Of a stretch of DNA of 64,000 nucleotides, positions 54,305 to 62,964 are shown piece after piece. The notes under the pieces are model-generated. The model ran no database searches. It was not told the origin of the DNA and saw only the letters and a list, made by a program, of their open reading frames with translations. The translations under genes and the position numbers were made by a program. Each line of letters begins with the position of its first letter. The stretch's first letter is position 1. Source of the DNA: Rhodoferax sp. (GTDB taxonomy: Bacteria; Pseudomonadota; Gammaproteobacteria; Burkholderiales; Burkholderiaceae_C); the NCBI RefSeq assembly GCF_028689295.1, contig NZ_JAQTWL010000003.1, forward strand, positions 122,569-186,568, in the 5' to 3' direction.

Positions 54305-54601
54305 TCAACAGGGTTCGCGCTGCAGCACCACATCCGTGCAGGGGTAGGCCACGCAGGGCAGCACGTAGCCCTCTTCTTTTTCTTCGGCACTCAAGCCCGG
54401 CCAATCGATCTCGTAGCGCACCTCGCCGCGCTCCAGCTTGCTGAAGCAGGTGCGGCAGGTGCCATTGCGGCACGAGCTGGGCCAGTCGATACCGCCTTGT
54501 TCGATGGAGAGCAGCAGCGGCTGGTTGGACCAGGCATCGAACTGCCGGTCATCAGGTTGGGTGAGGCCGATGAAGATTTTTGCGTGATGGTCAATGCTCA
54601 T
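54305..54601 (-). CDS. Plant-type [2Fe-2S] ferredoxin
   Basis: A 98-residue electron carrier whose cluster ligands are visible as SSCRNGTCRTC and, about 30 residues later, YVLPCVAYP, the C-x4-C-x2-C...C pattern. It is acidic (RYEIDWPGLSAEEKEEG) as expected. The start at 54601 is used because 11 upstream codons have no homology. The cognate reductase or oxygenase is not adjacent. It is convergent with the GTPase gene and its stop is three bases from that gene's end. Confidence 0.88.
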   Translation of the reverse strand: MSIDHHAKIFIGLTQPDDRQFDAWSNQPLLLSIEQGGIDWPSSCRNGTCRTCFSKLERGEVRYEIDWPGLSAEEKEEGYVLPCVAYPCTDVVLQREPC

Positions 54602-54709
54602 TTTGTGATTATAAAAAGCGAAAAGAATAAGCATTTAACCCCTGTTACATTTGGATTCATTGCTATCAATTGTGAACTGTAAAATACGGGCTGAATCAAT
54701 CACGCTTTT

Positions 54710-55645
54710 ATGAAAACTGTTTTGCCCCTGAATCTGCTGATCAAGCCTGATCGCAACGACCCCCGCCCGCTCATCCTCTACCACGGCCACAACTGTCCCG
54801 ATGGTTTTGCCGCCGCGCTGGCCGCCTGGCTCTATTACGAGGGCCAAGCCGAGTTCATCGGACTCGATCACGGCGACATCAAGTCGGTGGATGATTTGCC
54901 CGCGCTGGACGGGCGCGCGGTTTACATTCTTGACTTTTCATTTGCCGAATACATCCTGCGTCCAATGGAGGAGCGCGCGGCCAAACTGGTCATGCTGGAC
55001 CATCATTTGAGCGCCGCCGAAAAACTGACCGGTTTTCGTTGTCGCTATGGCGTGGTGCACTTCGACATGAAGAAATCGGGCGCCCACCTGGCCTGGGAAT
55101 TTTTTCAGCCGGACAAACCCCTGCCTGCCTTGGTCCGGTTCGTGGAAGACCGCGACATCTGGCTCTGGCGCTATCCGGAAAGTGCCGCCTTCCTGGCGGC
55201 GCTCGACATGGAGCCCTTCGAATTCGAGCGCTGGCAACAGATTGCGGCCTTTGACGCTCAGCAACTGGCGAGTTTCATCGAGCGCGGTCATGCCATGGAT
55301 GAGAAATTTTCCAAGCTGGCCGAGTTGATCGCAGAGCATGCCAGCCCGGTGGTTTTCAACGGCGTGACAGGCCTGATGGTCAATGCGCCCGGAGTTTTTC
55401 ACAGTCTGGTGGGCGACCAGTTGTGCCGCAAATCCGGCACCTTTGCCCTGATCTGGAGCGTGGACAAAAACCGGGAAGTCAAGTGCGGTTTGCGCTCCAG
55501 GTCCGGTTTCAATTGCATCCCACTCGCTGCCAGCATGGGCGGTGGCGGCCACGCGCAAGCCTGCGGCTTCAAAATGACGGCCGACCGTCTGCCGGAACTG
55601 CTCAGTGGTACCTTGACGGCAAGCACCTTTGTGGCGCTGGCCTAA
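54710..55645 (+). CDS. DHH/DHHA1-family phosphoesterase
   Basis: A 311-residue protein of the DHH superfamily. Metal-binding motifs are YHGHNCPDGFAAALA near residue 27, an aspartate strand (VYILDFSF) and the LDHHLSAAE box near residue 100. A C-terminal DHHA1 domain ends with SMGGGGHAQACGFKM. It could hydrolyse cyclic dinucleotides, nanoRNA or a nucleotide; the NCPDG variant places it in a less studied clade. It stands alone, and a minus-strand terminator for phaP begins at its stop codon. Confidence 0.85.
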   Translation: MKTVLPLNLLIKPDRNDPRPLILYHGHNCPDGFAAALAAWLYYEGQAEFIGLDHGDIKSVDDLPALDGRAVYILDFSFAEYILRPMEERAAKLVMLDHHLSAAEKLTGFRCRYGVVHFDMKKSGAHLAWEFFQPDKPLPALVRFVEDRDIWLWRYPESAAFLAALDMEPFEFERWQQIAAFDAQQLASFIERGHAMDEKFSKLAELIAEHASPVVFNGVTGLMVNAPGVFHSLVGDQLCRKSGTFALIWSVDKNREVKCGLRSRSGFNCIPLAASMGGGGHAQACGFKMTADRLPELLSGTLTASTFVALA

Positions 55646-55674
55646 AAAAAAGGGCTGATCTTGCGATCAGCCCT
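55644..55674 (-). terminator. Rho-independent terminator of the phasin gene
   Basis: GGGCTGATC (55652-55660) and GATCAGCCC (55665-55673) form a perfect 9-bp stem around TTGC. Eight A residues at 55644-55651 read as a U-tract on the minus strand. It lies 165 bases beyond the phaP stop, and its A-run begins at the last base of the DHH phosphoesterase stop codon. It has no T-run on the plus strand. Confidence 0.88.
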
Positions 55675-55838
55675 AAGGAGTCCCTGAACCTGAAGGTTTC
55701 GAAAGGACCCGAGGAGACAACTCTTGGAAAACTTTCGTTTTCGATGTTCCAAATCATACCAAGCAAGTCAGGGTTTTCCCTTGGCTTTAAAGCAAAGACT
55801 CTAAATTAATAGGCCTTTGACTTGCCGGCGTCAATCGC

Positions 55839-56381
55839 TTAACGCTTTTTGGCAGCGGGCTTGGCAGCGCTGGTGGCGGTGGAAGCCATGGTGTTGAAGT
55901 TGGCTTCGGCCACTTCAGTCGCTTGCTTGACCGCTTTTTGCACGGATTCCAGGGCGTTGGTGGCAGCAGCCACCGAACTCTTCATCACGGCCACGGCGGT
56001 TTCAGAACCGGCCGGTGCGTTTTTGGCGGCGGCTTCAACCATGCCGGCAAATTGTTGTTGGGCTTCAGCAGCCTGGCCTTCGAAAGCCTTGGTGAATTCG
56101 CTGGAAGCGCCGGTTGCGATCTCGTACAGGTGACGGCTGTAGGCAGCAGTCTTTTCAGCCAGGGGTTGCAGCAGGCCGGATTGAAGGGCCAACAGTTCCT
56201 GAGCGTCTTTCACGCTCAACATGGCCTTGGCGGTGTCGCCGGTTTCAGCCAAAGCGGCTTTGGAAGCGCTCAGGTTGAGTTCAACGATCTTTTCCACGCC
56301 TTCAAAGGCCTTGGCAGTCAGACCCAACAGGGTTTCAACGTTGGCTTTTTGTGAGGCCATCACTTGTTCTACGGTCAGCAT
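55839..56381 (-). CDS. phaP: Phasin (polyhydroxyalkanoate granule-associated protein)
   Basis: Coats the surface of PHA storage granules. The 180-residue protein is almost wholly helical with the phasin_2 start [20 protein letters not shown], the amphipathic middle [15 protein letters not shown] and a Lys/Ala-rich end (AAKPAAKKR). The ATG at 56381 has GGAG eight bases ahead; an in-frame TTG two codons upstream is too close to it. A consensus-like promoter with two matching operator-type sites lies upstream, and a strong terminator lies downstream. No PHA synthase gene is in the window. Confidence 0.93.
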   Translation of the reverse strand: MLTVEQVMASQKANVETLLGLTAKAFEGVEKIVELNLSASKAALAETGDTAKAMLSVKDAQELLALQSGLLQPLAEKTAAYSRHLYEIATGASSEFTKAFEGQAAEAQQQFAGMVEAAAKNAPAGSETAVAVMKSSVAAATNALESVQKAVKQATEVAEANFNTMASTATSAAKPAAKKR

Positions 56382-56447
56382 ATTCAATTCTCCAGGAAGT
56401 TAAGTAAAAAGGGTATCTGCGCCGTAACCGAGGTGATCTCAATTAAT

Positions 56448-56461
56448 GTTGCAGTGCAGCA
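56448..56461 (-). promoter_or_regulatory. PhaR-like operator site 1 (at the phaP transcription start)
   Basis: GTTGCAGTGCAGCA, differing at one base from the second site at 56506-56519. It contains TGCnnnGCAG, close to the TGC-rich sites reported for PhaR repressors. It begins directly after the expected transcription start given the TATAAT at 56469-56474, so a bound repressor would block initiation. Confidence 0.55.
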
Positions 56462-56468
56462 TGAGTGA

Positions 56469-56496
56469 ATTATAGGGTTATCCCGAGGCTGCGCAA
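56469..56496 (-). promoter_or_regulatory. Candidate phaP promoter
   Basis: On the minus strand a perfect -10 TATAAT (56474-56469) is preceded after 16 bases by TTGCGC (56496-56491). The operator-like sites lie on both sides. Confidence 0.6.
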
Positions 56497-56505
56497 GCTT
56501 TTTTT

Positions 56506-56519
56506 GTTGCAATGCAGCA
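56506..56519 (-). promoter_or_regulatory. PhaR-like operator site 2 (upstream of the phaP -35 box)
   Basis: GTTGCAATGCAGCA matches site 1 at 13 of 14 positions, 58 bases away. It lies ten bases beyond the candidate -35 hexamer. Confidence 0.55.
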
Positions 56520-56538
56520 AATTAGAGACGCTTTCCTA

Positions 56539-56587
56539 ATCAGTTGGGGTCAGAGCACGTCGCTGCGCGAGTGGTCTGACCCACAAA
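56539..56587 (+). repeat. 49-bp dispersed palindromic repeat, copy 2
   Basis: Near-identical to 19916-19964 (47 of 49 positions), in the same orientation, with arms GGGTCAGAGCAC and GTGGTCTGACCC. It lies between the phaP promoter and the HDAC-family gene, 50 bases ahead of the latter. Confidence 0.8.
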
Positions 56588-56637
56588 GTCTCAAAATACC
56601 CAAAATACCGGGCTTGTCATCAAGCCAAAATAGAACC

Positions 56638-57588
56638 ATGCAAGCTTTTTGTTCGGATCATTTCGTGCTGCCGCTGCCCGAGGGCCATCGCTTTCCCATG
56701 GCCAAATATGCGATGCTGCGCGAAGCCATTGCGCAGGAGTTGCCAGAGGTCGAACTGTTGGAGGCTCCTGCGGCCAGTGATGCGGAACTCACCCTGGTGC
56801 ACACGCCGGATTACATCGAACTCATGGTCAGCGGCCAGATCAGCGCCGCGGCGCTGCGCGAAATCGGCTTTCCGTGGAGCGACTTCATGGTGGAGCGGGC
56901 GCGCCGCTCCGTGGGGGCTACGGTGGCTGCGGTGCGCGCGGCGCAGCAAACAGGGGTGGCGGCCAATCTGGCAGGCGGCACGCACCACGCCTACGCTGAC
57001 AAGGGCGGCGGTTTTTGTGTTTTCAATGACGTGGCGGTGGCCACCCGGCTGGCGCAAGCCGAGTGGCAGCGCCAGCACCGTCAAGTGTTGAAGGTGGCGG
57101 TGATCGACCTCGATGTGCATCAGGGCAATGGCACGGCGCACATCTTTCGACAGGACGATTCGGTGTTCACGCTGTCGCTGCATGGCGACAAGAATTTTCC
57201 GTTTCGCAAGGAGACCAGTGATCTGGATGTGGCGCTGGCCGACGGCTGCGGCGATGACGACTACCTGGCCGCGCTGGCGCAGGCACTGCAGACGCTGAGC
57301 GAGCGCTTCGAGCCGGCTTTGGTGCTGTATCTGGCCGGGGCCGACCCCTACACGGGAGATCGGCTGGGTCGGCTGGCCTTGACGCAAGACGGGCTGGCGG
57401 CGCGTGACCGCTGCGTGTTCGACTGGTGCGCCCAGCGCCACATTCCGCTGGCGTTTGTGATGGCGGGCGGCTATGGCCGCCAGATCGAGGCAACGGTGCA
57501 AATACAACTTGCCACTTTTCACCTGGGGCTAATCCATGCGCAGCGCTGGCAGCAGCGCCTCAGTCAGGCGGCTGCTTTGAGCGTTTGA
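56638..57588 (+). CDS. Histone-deacetylase-family amidohydrolase
   Basis: A 316-residue zinc hydrolase of the HDAC/AcuC/APAH superfamily, acting on acetylated lysine, polyamines or related amides. Zinc ligands are the D and H in [11 protein letters not shown] and the D in AGADPYTGD. The charge-relay histidine pair is in [19 protein letters not shown], and the C-terminal tyrosine loop is MAGGYGR. The ATG at 56638 is used because an upstream extension translates the repeat. A Pat-like acetyltransferase in the same window makes a deacetylase role conceivable, but the target is unknown. Confidence 0.87.
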   Translation: MQAFCSDHFVLPLPEGHRFPMAKYAMLREAIAQELPEVELLEAPAASDAELTLVHTPDYIELMVSGQISAAALREIGFPWSDFMVERARRSVGATVAAVRAAQQTGVAANLAGGTHHAYADKGGGFCVFNDVAVATRLAQAEWQRQHRQVLKVAVIDLDVHQGNGTAHIFRQDDSVFTLSLHGDKNFPFRKETSDLDVALADGCGDDDYLAALAQALQTLSERFEPALVLYLAGADPYTGDRLGRLALTQDGLAARDRCVFDWCAQRHIPLAFVMAGGYGRQIEATVQIQLATFHLGLIHAQRWQQRLSQAAALSV

Positions 57589-57593
57589 AATTA

Positions 57594-57620
57594 TTGACAA
57601 GCGGGGGCAGCGAATATCAC
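57594..57620 (+). promoter_or_regulatory. Candidate promoter of the lut operon
   Basis: A perfect -35 TTGACA (57594-57599) is followed after 15 bases by TATCAC. The spacing is short, so this is a weak prediction. It lies in the 110-base gap ahead of lutA. Confidence 0.3.
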
Positions 57621-57698
57621 AAGCTCGAAGTGGCCAAATGTTTCACAATCCAGCCCTGCAAGCAAAATGCGTGGAATCCAAAACGAGGAGACTGATTG

Positions 57699-58517
57699 AT
57701 GGCCCCGAGCACTTTTGAGGCGCGGACTTATCCGCCCAAACCGACCGACGTTTACCTGTTTGCCACCTGCCTGATCGACCAGTTCACGCCTGAGGCGGGC
57801 TTGGACACGGTGCGCTTGCTCGAGCGCGAAGGCATCCGGGTGCATTACCTGGAAGCGCAAACCTGCTGTGGCCAGCCGGCGCACAGCAGCGGTTTTCCGG
57901 ATGAAGCGCGGGCCGTGGCGCTGCAGCAGCTCAACCTGTTCGTCGAGCCCTGGCCGGTGGTCATTCCGTCGGGGTCGTGCGGCGGCATGATCCGTAAGCA
58001 TTACCCGCATCTGTTTGCCGACGACCCGGTTCTGCACGCCAGGGCGGTGGACCTGTCCGAGCGGGTTTATGAACTCACCGAGTTTCTGGTGCACGTGGTC
58101 AATTTCAGCCAGCCCGACCTGGGTGCGCCCTGCACCATCGCGCTGCACACTTCGTGCCACGCGCGCCGCGAGATGGGCGTGCACGAGACCAGTGTGGCGC
58201 TGCTCGACAGCCTGGCGCAGGTCAAAGTGGTGGAGCAGGCGCGCATCGAGGAGTGCTGCGGCTTTGGCGGCACCTTTGCCATGCGCTACCCCGACATTTC
58301 CGAGGCCATCGTCAGCGACAAGGTGGCCGCCATCCGCGACACCGGTGCCGAGCGCGTGGTGAGCGCCGACTGCGGCTGCATGCTCAACATCACCGGCCGC
58401 GCCGCCAAGCAGGACGAGTTGGCCGGCCTGCCCAAGGCAACTTTGCCGGGCGAACACATGGCCAGCTTTTTGTGGCGCCGAACCACCGAACATGGCAGCA
58501 CCGGAGACCTCGCATGA
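57699..58517 (+). CDS. lutA: LutA/YkgE-type lactate utilization iron-sulfur protein
   Basis: A 272-residue cytoplasmic subunit of the LutABC L-lactate oxidising complex. Two CCG-type cysteine-rich domains are visible: TCCGQPAHSSGF with SGSCGGM, and ECCGFGGTFAMRYP with DCGCMLNI. The ATG at 57699 follows GAGGAG; the TTG one codon upstream is less likely. The stop overlaps lutC by four bases. The Lut complex supports growth on lactate in Bacillus; whether the substrate here is lactate is inference. Confidence 0.9.
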   Translation: MAPSTFEARTYPPKPTDVYLFATCLIDQFTPEAGLDTVRLLEREGIRVHYLEAQTCCGQPAHSSGFPDEARAVALQQLNLFVEPWPVVIPSGSCGGMIRKHYPHLFADDPVLHARAVDLSERVYELTEFLVHVVNFSQPDLGAPCTIALHTSCHARREMGVHETSVALLDSLAQVKVVEQARIEECCGFGGTFAMRYPDISEAIVSDKVAAIRDTGAERVVSADCGCMLNITGRAAKQDELAGLPKATLPGEHMASFLWRRTTEHGSTGDLA

Positions 58518-59236
58518 GCGCCACCCTGAACCCAACACAAGCGGCCGAAGCCGGCGCCCGCAGCAGCATCCTGGCGCGGCTGCGCGCCACGGCCATCCCT
58601 GAGGCGCTGCCGTTGCCCGGGGTCAAGGCCTGGTTCGACGCGCACCAGCGCCATGAAGACAGCGCCCAGCGTGTGGCCCGTTTGCGCGCCGCGCTGGAAG
58701 CCGTCAAGACCGAGGTGCACGACACTACCGCAGCCGACTGGCCCGAACTGCTGGTGCGCTTGGCCGCAGCCAAGGGATTGCGCAACCTGTTGATCGGCGC
58801 AGACACGCCGCACGGCGCCGAGCTGGAATCACGCCAGCCGGCCAATCTGGAACTCAAGCGCTATGCCGAGTCCATCGACTCCTGGCGAGATGTGCTGTTC
58901 GACGAGGTCGATGCTTCTCTCACCTTGGCCAAAAGCGCCATTGCCGAGATTGGCAGCCTGATTTTGTGGCCGACGCCTGCCGAGCCCCGGCTGATGTCGC
59001 TGGTGCCGTCGGTGCACTTTGTGCTGCTCGATGTGGCCACTATTCATGCCGATTTGCATTCGGCCATCACCACGGAGGACTGGAAAGACAGCTTGCCGAC
59101 CAATGCGCTGCTGATCTGCGGGCCGTCCAAGACCGCCGACATCCAGCAAACGCTGGCCTATGGCGCCCACGGCCCGCGCGAACTGGTGGTGCTGTTGCGC
59201 CACGCTCAAGCCGTCAAACCAGGAGCAGCCGCATGA
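58514..59236 (+). CDS. lutC: LutC/YkgG-type LUD-domain protein
   Basis: A 240-residue protein with the LUD (DUF162) domain: LVRLAAAKGLRNLLIGAD, ADVLFDE..ASLTLAKSAIAEIGSL (blocks) and LVPSVHFVLLDVATIHAD, and a final GPSKTADIQQTLAYGAHGP. It forms the LutABC complex with its neighbours. It overlaps both lutA and lutB by ATGA. Here it lies between lutA and lutB, whereas Bacillus subtilis has the order lutA-lutB-lutC. Confidence 0.88.
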   Translation: MSATLNPTQAAEAGARSSILARLRATAIPEALPLPGVKAWFDAHQRHEDSAQRVARLRAALEAVKTEVHDTTAADWPELLVRLAAAKGLRNLLIGADTPHGAELESRQPANLELKRYAESIDSWRDVLFDEVDASLTLAKSAIAEIGSLILWPTPAEPRLMSLVPSVHFVLLDVATIHADLHSAITTEDWKDSLPTNALLICGPSKTADIQQTLAYGAHGPRELVVLLRHAQAVKPGAAA

Positions 59237-60666
59237 GCCAGGTCATCAAAATCCACCCGATGGAAGACTTCAAGGAGCGCAGCCGCGGCGTGCTCAACGA
59301 CCCGGGCCAGCGCAAGAATTTTCGCGGCGCCATGGACTTTTTGCAGGCCAAGCGCCGCGCCCAGTTTCCTGATGAGCAAGAGTTGCAGGGACTGCGCGAG
59401 CTGGGTTCGCAGATTCGCCGCTACAGCCTGGCGCACCTGCCGCGCTTGCTGGAGCAACTGGAGGCCAGGCTCACCGCCAACGGCGTCCAGGTGCACTGGG
59501 CGCAAAACCCCGATGAAGCCAACGCCATCGCCCTGGGCATCGCCACCCGGGTCAACGCCAAGCGCATCATCAAGGGCAAGTCGATGGTGAGCGAAGAGGT
59601 GGGCTTCAATCACGCCATGGAAGCCGCTGGCATCGAGGCTCTGGAGTCCGACATGGGCGAGTACATCGTGCAACTCGCGGGCGAGGCGCCGTCGCACATC
59701 ATCATGCCGGCCATCCACAAGACCAAGCAGGAAATTGCCGAACTGTTTGCCAAGGAAATCCCCGGCGTGGCCTACACCGAAGATGTCGATGCACTGATCC
59801 GCATTGGCCGCCGGGTGCTGCGGCGCAAATTCGCCGATGCCGACATCGGCCTCTCGGGCGTCAACTTTTGCGTGGCTGAAACTGGCACCCTTTGCCTGGT
59901 GGAGAACGAAGGCAACGGCCGCATGTGCACCACCGTGCCCAAGGTGCACATTGCCATCACTGGCATTGAAAAAGTGGTGGAAAAGCTCGAACACGTGCCG
60001 CCGCTCTACAGCCTGCTGTCGCGCTCGGCCACCGGTCAGGCCGTCACCACCTACTTCAACCTGATCAGCGGGCCGCGCCAGCCAGGTGAAAAGGACGGTC
60101 CTGAAGAAGTGCATCTGATTCTGCTTGACAACGGCCGCACCCAGGCCTATGCCGACAACGATCTTCGCGAAACCCTCAAATGCATCCGCTGCGGCGCCTG
60201 CATGAACCACTGTCCGGTTTATGCGCGCATTGGCGGCCACGCCTACGGCACGACCTACCCTGGCCCGATTGGCGCCATCATCTCGCCACACATGCTGGGG
60301 CTCGATGCCACCTATCCGCTGGCCTTTGCCTCGACCCTGTGCGGTGCCTGCGTCGAAGTGTGCCCGGTCAAGATCCCGATCACCGACATCCTGGTGCGCC
60401 TGCGCAACGAGTCGCAGGTTAAGCCCGAGAGCGACGAGGCGACACTGCGCGGCAGTGGCGCCGGGCGCACCGTGGCCAGCACGGCGGTGTGGAACGTCTG
60501 GGCACAGGTCTATGGCCGCACCGGCCTGTACAAGCTGGCGTCGTGGTTCATGAGCCGGGGCCGTGCCCTGTCGCCGTCCGACCAGGGCGCCTGGACGCGC
60601 AGCCGCACGCCGCTGGTGCCCGCGCCCAGGCGTTTGCGTGACCTGCTGAAGGAGCGAAAATCCTGA
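59233..60666 (+). CDS. lutB: LutB/YkgF-type iron-sulfur lactate utilization protein
   Basis: A 477-residue subunit with an N-terminal LUD-like domain (KSMVSEEVGFNHAMEAAGIE; ADIGLSGVNFCVAETGT) and a C-terminal ferredoxin region with two [4Fe-4S] sites: CIRCGACMNHCPVY and CGACVEVCPVKIP. The C-terminal tail is Arg-rich. The start at 59233 overlaps the lutC stop. The thioesterase gene follows after three bases, so all five genes to 61823 probably share one message. Confidence 0.92.
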   Translation: MSQVIKIHPMEDFKERSRGVLNDPGQRKNFRGAMDFLQAKRRAQFPDEQELQGLRELGSQIRRYSLAHLPRLLEQLEARLTANGVQVHWAQNPDEANAIALGIATRVNAKRIIKGKSMVSEEVGFNHAMEAAGIEALESDMGEYIVQLAGEAPSHIIMPAIHKTKQEIAELFAKEIPGVAYTEDVDALIRIGRRVLRRKFADADIGLSGVNFCVAETGTLCLVENEGNGRMCTTVPKVHIAITGIEKVVEKLEHVPPLYSLLSRSATGQAVTTYFNLISGPRQPGEKDGPEEVHLILLDNGRTQAYADNDLRETLKCIRCGACMNHCPVYARIGGHAYGTTYPGPIGAIISPHMLGLDATYPLAFASTLCGACVEVCPVKIPITDILVRLRNESQVKPESDEATLRGSGAGRTVASTAVWNVWAQVYGRTGLYKLASWFMSRGRALSPSDQGAWTRSRTPLVPAPRRLRDLLKERKS

Positions 60667-60669
60667 ATC

Positions 60670-61101
60670 ATGCCTAAACCACAGCCTGAACCGCGCAGCG
60701 CCTACAAGGTGTTCCGGACCATCAGCACGCGCTGGATGGACAACGATGCCTACGGCCACGTCAACAATGTCATTTACTACAGCTGGTTCGACACCGCCGT
60801 CAACGCCTACCTGATCGAGCAGGGCGTGCTCGACATTGAACACGGTGGCACCATCGGCTTGGTGATCGAAACCCAGTGCAACTATTTCGAGCCGCTGGCG
60901 TTTCCGCAAAATGTGGACGCCGGCATTCGGGTGGCGCGGCTGGGCAATTCCAGCGTGCGCTACGAGGTGGGTCTGTTTGCCGAGGGCGCGTCACTGACTG
61001 CCGCCAGGGGCCACTTCATTCACGTGTATGTGGACCGTGCCACGCGCCGGCCCACACCGCTCCCCCAGCCACTCAAAACCGTTTTGGAGAAACTCCTTTG
61101 A
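60670..61101 (+). CDS. Acyl-CoA thioesterase of the 4HBT hot-dog family
   Basis: A 143-residue single hot-dog protein that by family hydrolyses acyl-CoA thioesters. The catalytic loop is TRWMDNDAYGHVNNVIYYSW, with the aspartate typical of 4-hydroxybenzoyl-CoA thioesterases. It starts three bases after lutB; its stop overlaps the TTG start of the nitroreductase gene. The chain length preferred cannot be read from sequence. Confidence 0.87.
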   Translation: MPKPQPEPRSAYKVFRTISTRWMDNDAYGHVNNVIYYSWFDTAVNAYLIEQGVLDIEHGGTIGLVIETQCNYFEPLAFPQNVDAGIRVARLGNSSVRYEVGLFAEGASLTAARGHFIHVYVDRATRRPTPLPQPLKTVLEKLL

Positions 61102-61823
61102 CGACAGAAAAATTACCGGCCTCGGATTTGCACGTGGCCACGGTGGACACCGCCATCACCTCGCGCATGTCCACCCGCGCCTTTACCCAGCAGTACGTAC
61201 CGCAGCAAACCCTGTATGACATCCTGCAGGTGGCGAGCCGGGCGCCGTCGGGCACCAACACCCAGCCCTGGAAAGTCTATGTGTTGCAAGGCGACAGCCG
61301 CAACGCGCTGGTGGAAAAGGTCTGCGCCGCCCACGATGCGCTGCGCGCCAACCCGGCGCTGGCCGCCGAGTACCGGGAGGAATACGACTATTACCCCGAA
61401 AAATGGGTCAGTCCCTACATCGACCGGCGCCGCGAGAATGGCTGGGGCCTGTACAACCTGCTGGGTATCGGCAAGGGAGACAAAGACAAGATGCACGCGC
61501 AACACCAGCGCAACTACCGGTTTTTTGACGCGCCGGTGGGCCTGATGTTCACCATGGACCGCGTCATGGGGCGCGGTTCCTTGCTCGACTACGGCATGTT
61601 TTTGCAAAACATCATGGTGGCGGCGCGTGCCCGCGGTCTGCACACCTGTCCGCAGGCCGCCTGGAACGGTTTTGCCAGCCTCATCCTGCCGCACATTGGT
61701 GCCGGTACCGACGAGATGCTGGTGTGCGGCATGGCGCTGGGCTACGCTGATGCCGGGCAGCCGGTCAACAGCTTCCACACGCCGCGTGTGCCGGTGTCAG
61801 AGTTCACCCGCTTTCTTACTTGA
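61098..61823 (+). CDS. Nitroreductase-family flavoprotein
   Basis: A 241-residue FMN oxidoreductase. It shows the N-terminal SRMSTRAFTQQYV, the FMN-binding SRAPSGTNTQPWKVYVL, a mid-region DYGMFLQNIMVAARARGL and the C-terminal GMALGYAD. The TTG start at 61098 overlaps the thioesterase stop (TTGA), and GGAG lies eight bases ahead of it. The longer frame from 60876 lies inside the thioesterase gene. The physiological acceptor is unknown. It is convergent with bamC and overlaps it by eight bases. Confidence 0.87.
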   Translation: MTTEKLPASDLHVATVDTAITSRMSTRAFTQQYVPQQTLYDILQVASRAPSGTNTQPWKVYVLQGDSRNALVEKVCAAHDALRANPALAAEYREEYDYYPEKWVSPYIDRRRENGWGLYNLLGIGKGDKDKMHAQHQRNYRFFDAPVGLMFTMDRVMGRGSLLDYGMFLQNIMVAARARGLHTCPQAAWNGFASLILPHIGAGTDEMLVCGMALGYADAGQPVNSFHTPRVPVSEFTRFLT

Positions 61824-62898
61824 GGTCTTCGGCCAGCACTTTCACGATGCGCTGTGCGTCCGCGGCGGCGGCGGGGCTGCCGTCGGCATTTTGCACCGAC
61901 ACCAGGCTGGTGCTGTCCTGGCTGACCACTGAGACCTTGAATTTTTGCAGCGCGCTGTCCTTGGTTGAACTGCCGAAGAGTTTGCCGAAGAAGCCAGGTT
62001 CAGTCTTGTCGGCGCTGGGCGCCACGTAACGTACAAAGTAGACGCCCTTGCTGCGGTCGCGATCTTCCACGGTGAAGTTGGTGCGGTCCAGCGCCAGGCC
62101 CACCCGGCGCCAGGCGCGGTCAAAGTTGTCGTCCAGGCGCACCACGGGCTGACCGTTCACGGTGTCGAGGCGGGCGCCCTGGGTGGCTGTTCCGGCGGCG
62201 ATCAGGGCTTTGGATTGCTCCTGGGAAACGCCGAGCTTGACCATCAGGCGGCGCAGAAATTCGGCTTCGAGCTCGGGGTCGGCGGCGCGCGGTTGCCAAA
62301 CGGTCTGGTCTTTTGCCGTGCTGTTAAAGACCTCGACCATGCCGCGGTGGCTGATGAAAATCTCGGTGCCGCCGCTGGCGTTGCGCTCCAGCCGGGTGCG
62401 GAACTTGTCGCGTTCACCAGTGGAATACAGCGAATCGAACACCTTGCCAATGGTGCTGCGGATGATGTCCTGTGGAATTTTGGCGCGGTTTTCGGCCCAA
62501 TCGGTTTCCATGATGCCCAGGTTGGCCTGCTCCATCACCAGCAAAAAGCCGTTTTCCAGCCAGAAGTCTTTCACCGGTTCCCACAGTTTGTCGGCGGGGC
62601 GGCTGATCACCAGCCAGCGCTGCGTGCCGGCGCGCTCGATGCGGACATCACCCAGCGAGCTGGTCGCCGTTGGCGTGGTCTGGCTGCTGGTCTGGCCGAT
62701 CTGGAAGCTAGAGGCGGTGACAGCGCTGCCGGGCACCACGTAACGCGTTTCGCGCGAGAGCTGGGTCAGGTCGGGTGGCACTTCAAGCGATGGCGCTTTG
62801 CCGGCGCTTTTGTAGTTGACTTTGTCACCTTCTAAAACGGTGCAGGCACCCAGGGTCAGGGTCAGGCCAAGCAGTGCGAGTCTGGAAATAGGGTTCAC
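61816..62898 (-). CDS. bamC: Outer-membrane assembly lipoprotein BamC
   Basis: Lipoprotein of the BAM complex that inserts beta-barrel proteins. The 360-residue protein has a lipobox LGAC at residues 16-19. Following it is the unstructured BamD-binding segment (VNYKSAGKAPSLEVPPDL to YVVPGSA). Two helix-grip domains come next: RAGTQRWLVISRPADKLWEPVKDFW (from about 89) and RLDDNFDRAWRRVGLALDR (from about 255). It lies directly downstream of dapA on the same strand, the classical dapA-bamC pairing. The 3' end overlaps the nitroreductase gene on the other strand by eight bases. Confidence 0.93.
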   Translation of the reverse strand: MNPISRLALLGLTLTLGACTVLEGDKVNYKSAGKAPSLEVPPDLTQLSRETRYVVPGSAVTASSFQIGQTSSQTTPTATSSLGDVRIERAGTQRWLVISRPADKLWEPVKDFWLENGFLLVMEQANLGIMETDWAENRAKIPQDIIRSTIGKVFDSLYSTGERDKFRTRLERNASGGTEIFISHRGMVEVFNSTAKDQTVWQPRAADPELEAEFLRRLMVKLGVSQEQSKALIAAGTATQGARLDTVNGQPVVRLDDNFDRAWRRVGLALDRTNFTVEDRDRSKGVYFVRYVAPSADKTEPGFFGKLFGSSTKDSALQKFKVSVVSQDSTSLVSVQNADGSPAAAADAQRIVKVLAEDLK

Positions 62899-62964
62899 AA
62901 AAAATCCTTCAGGTGATGAATCGGGTCGGCAAATGAAATGCGGAAAAGCGTTGTTGGCCTTGCG

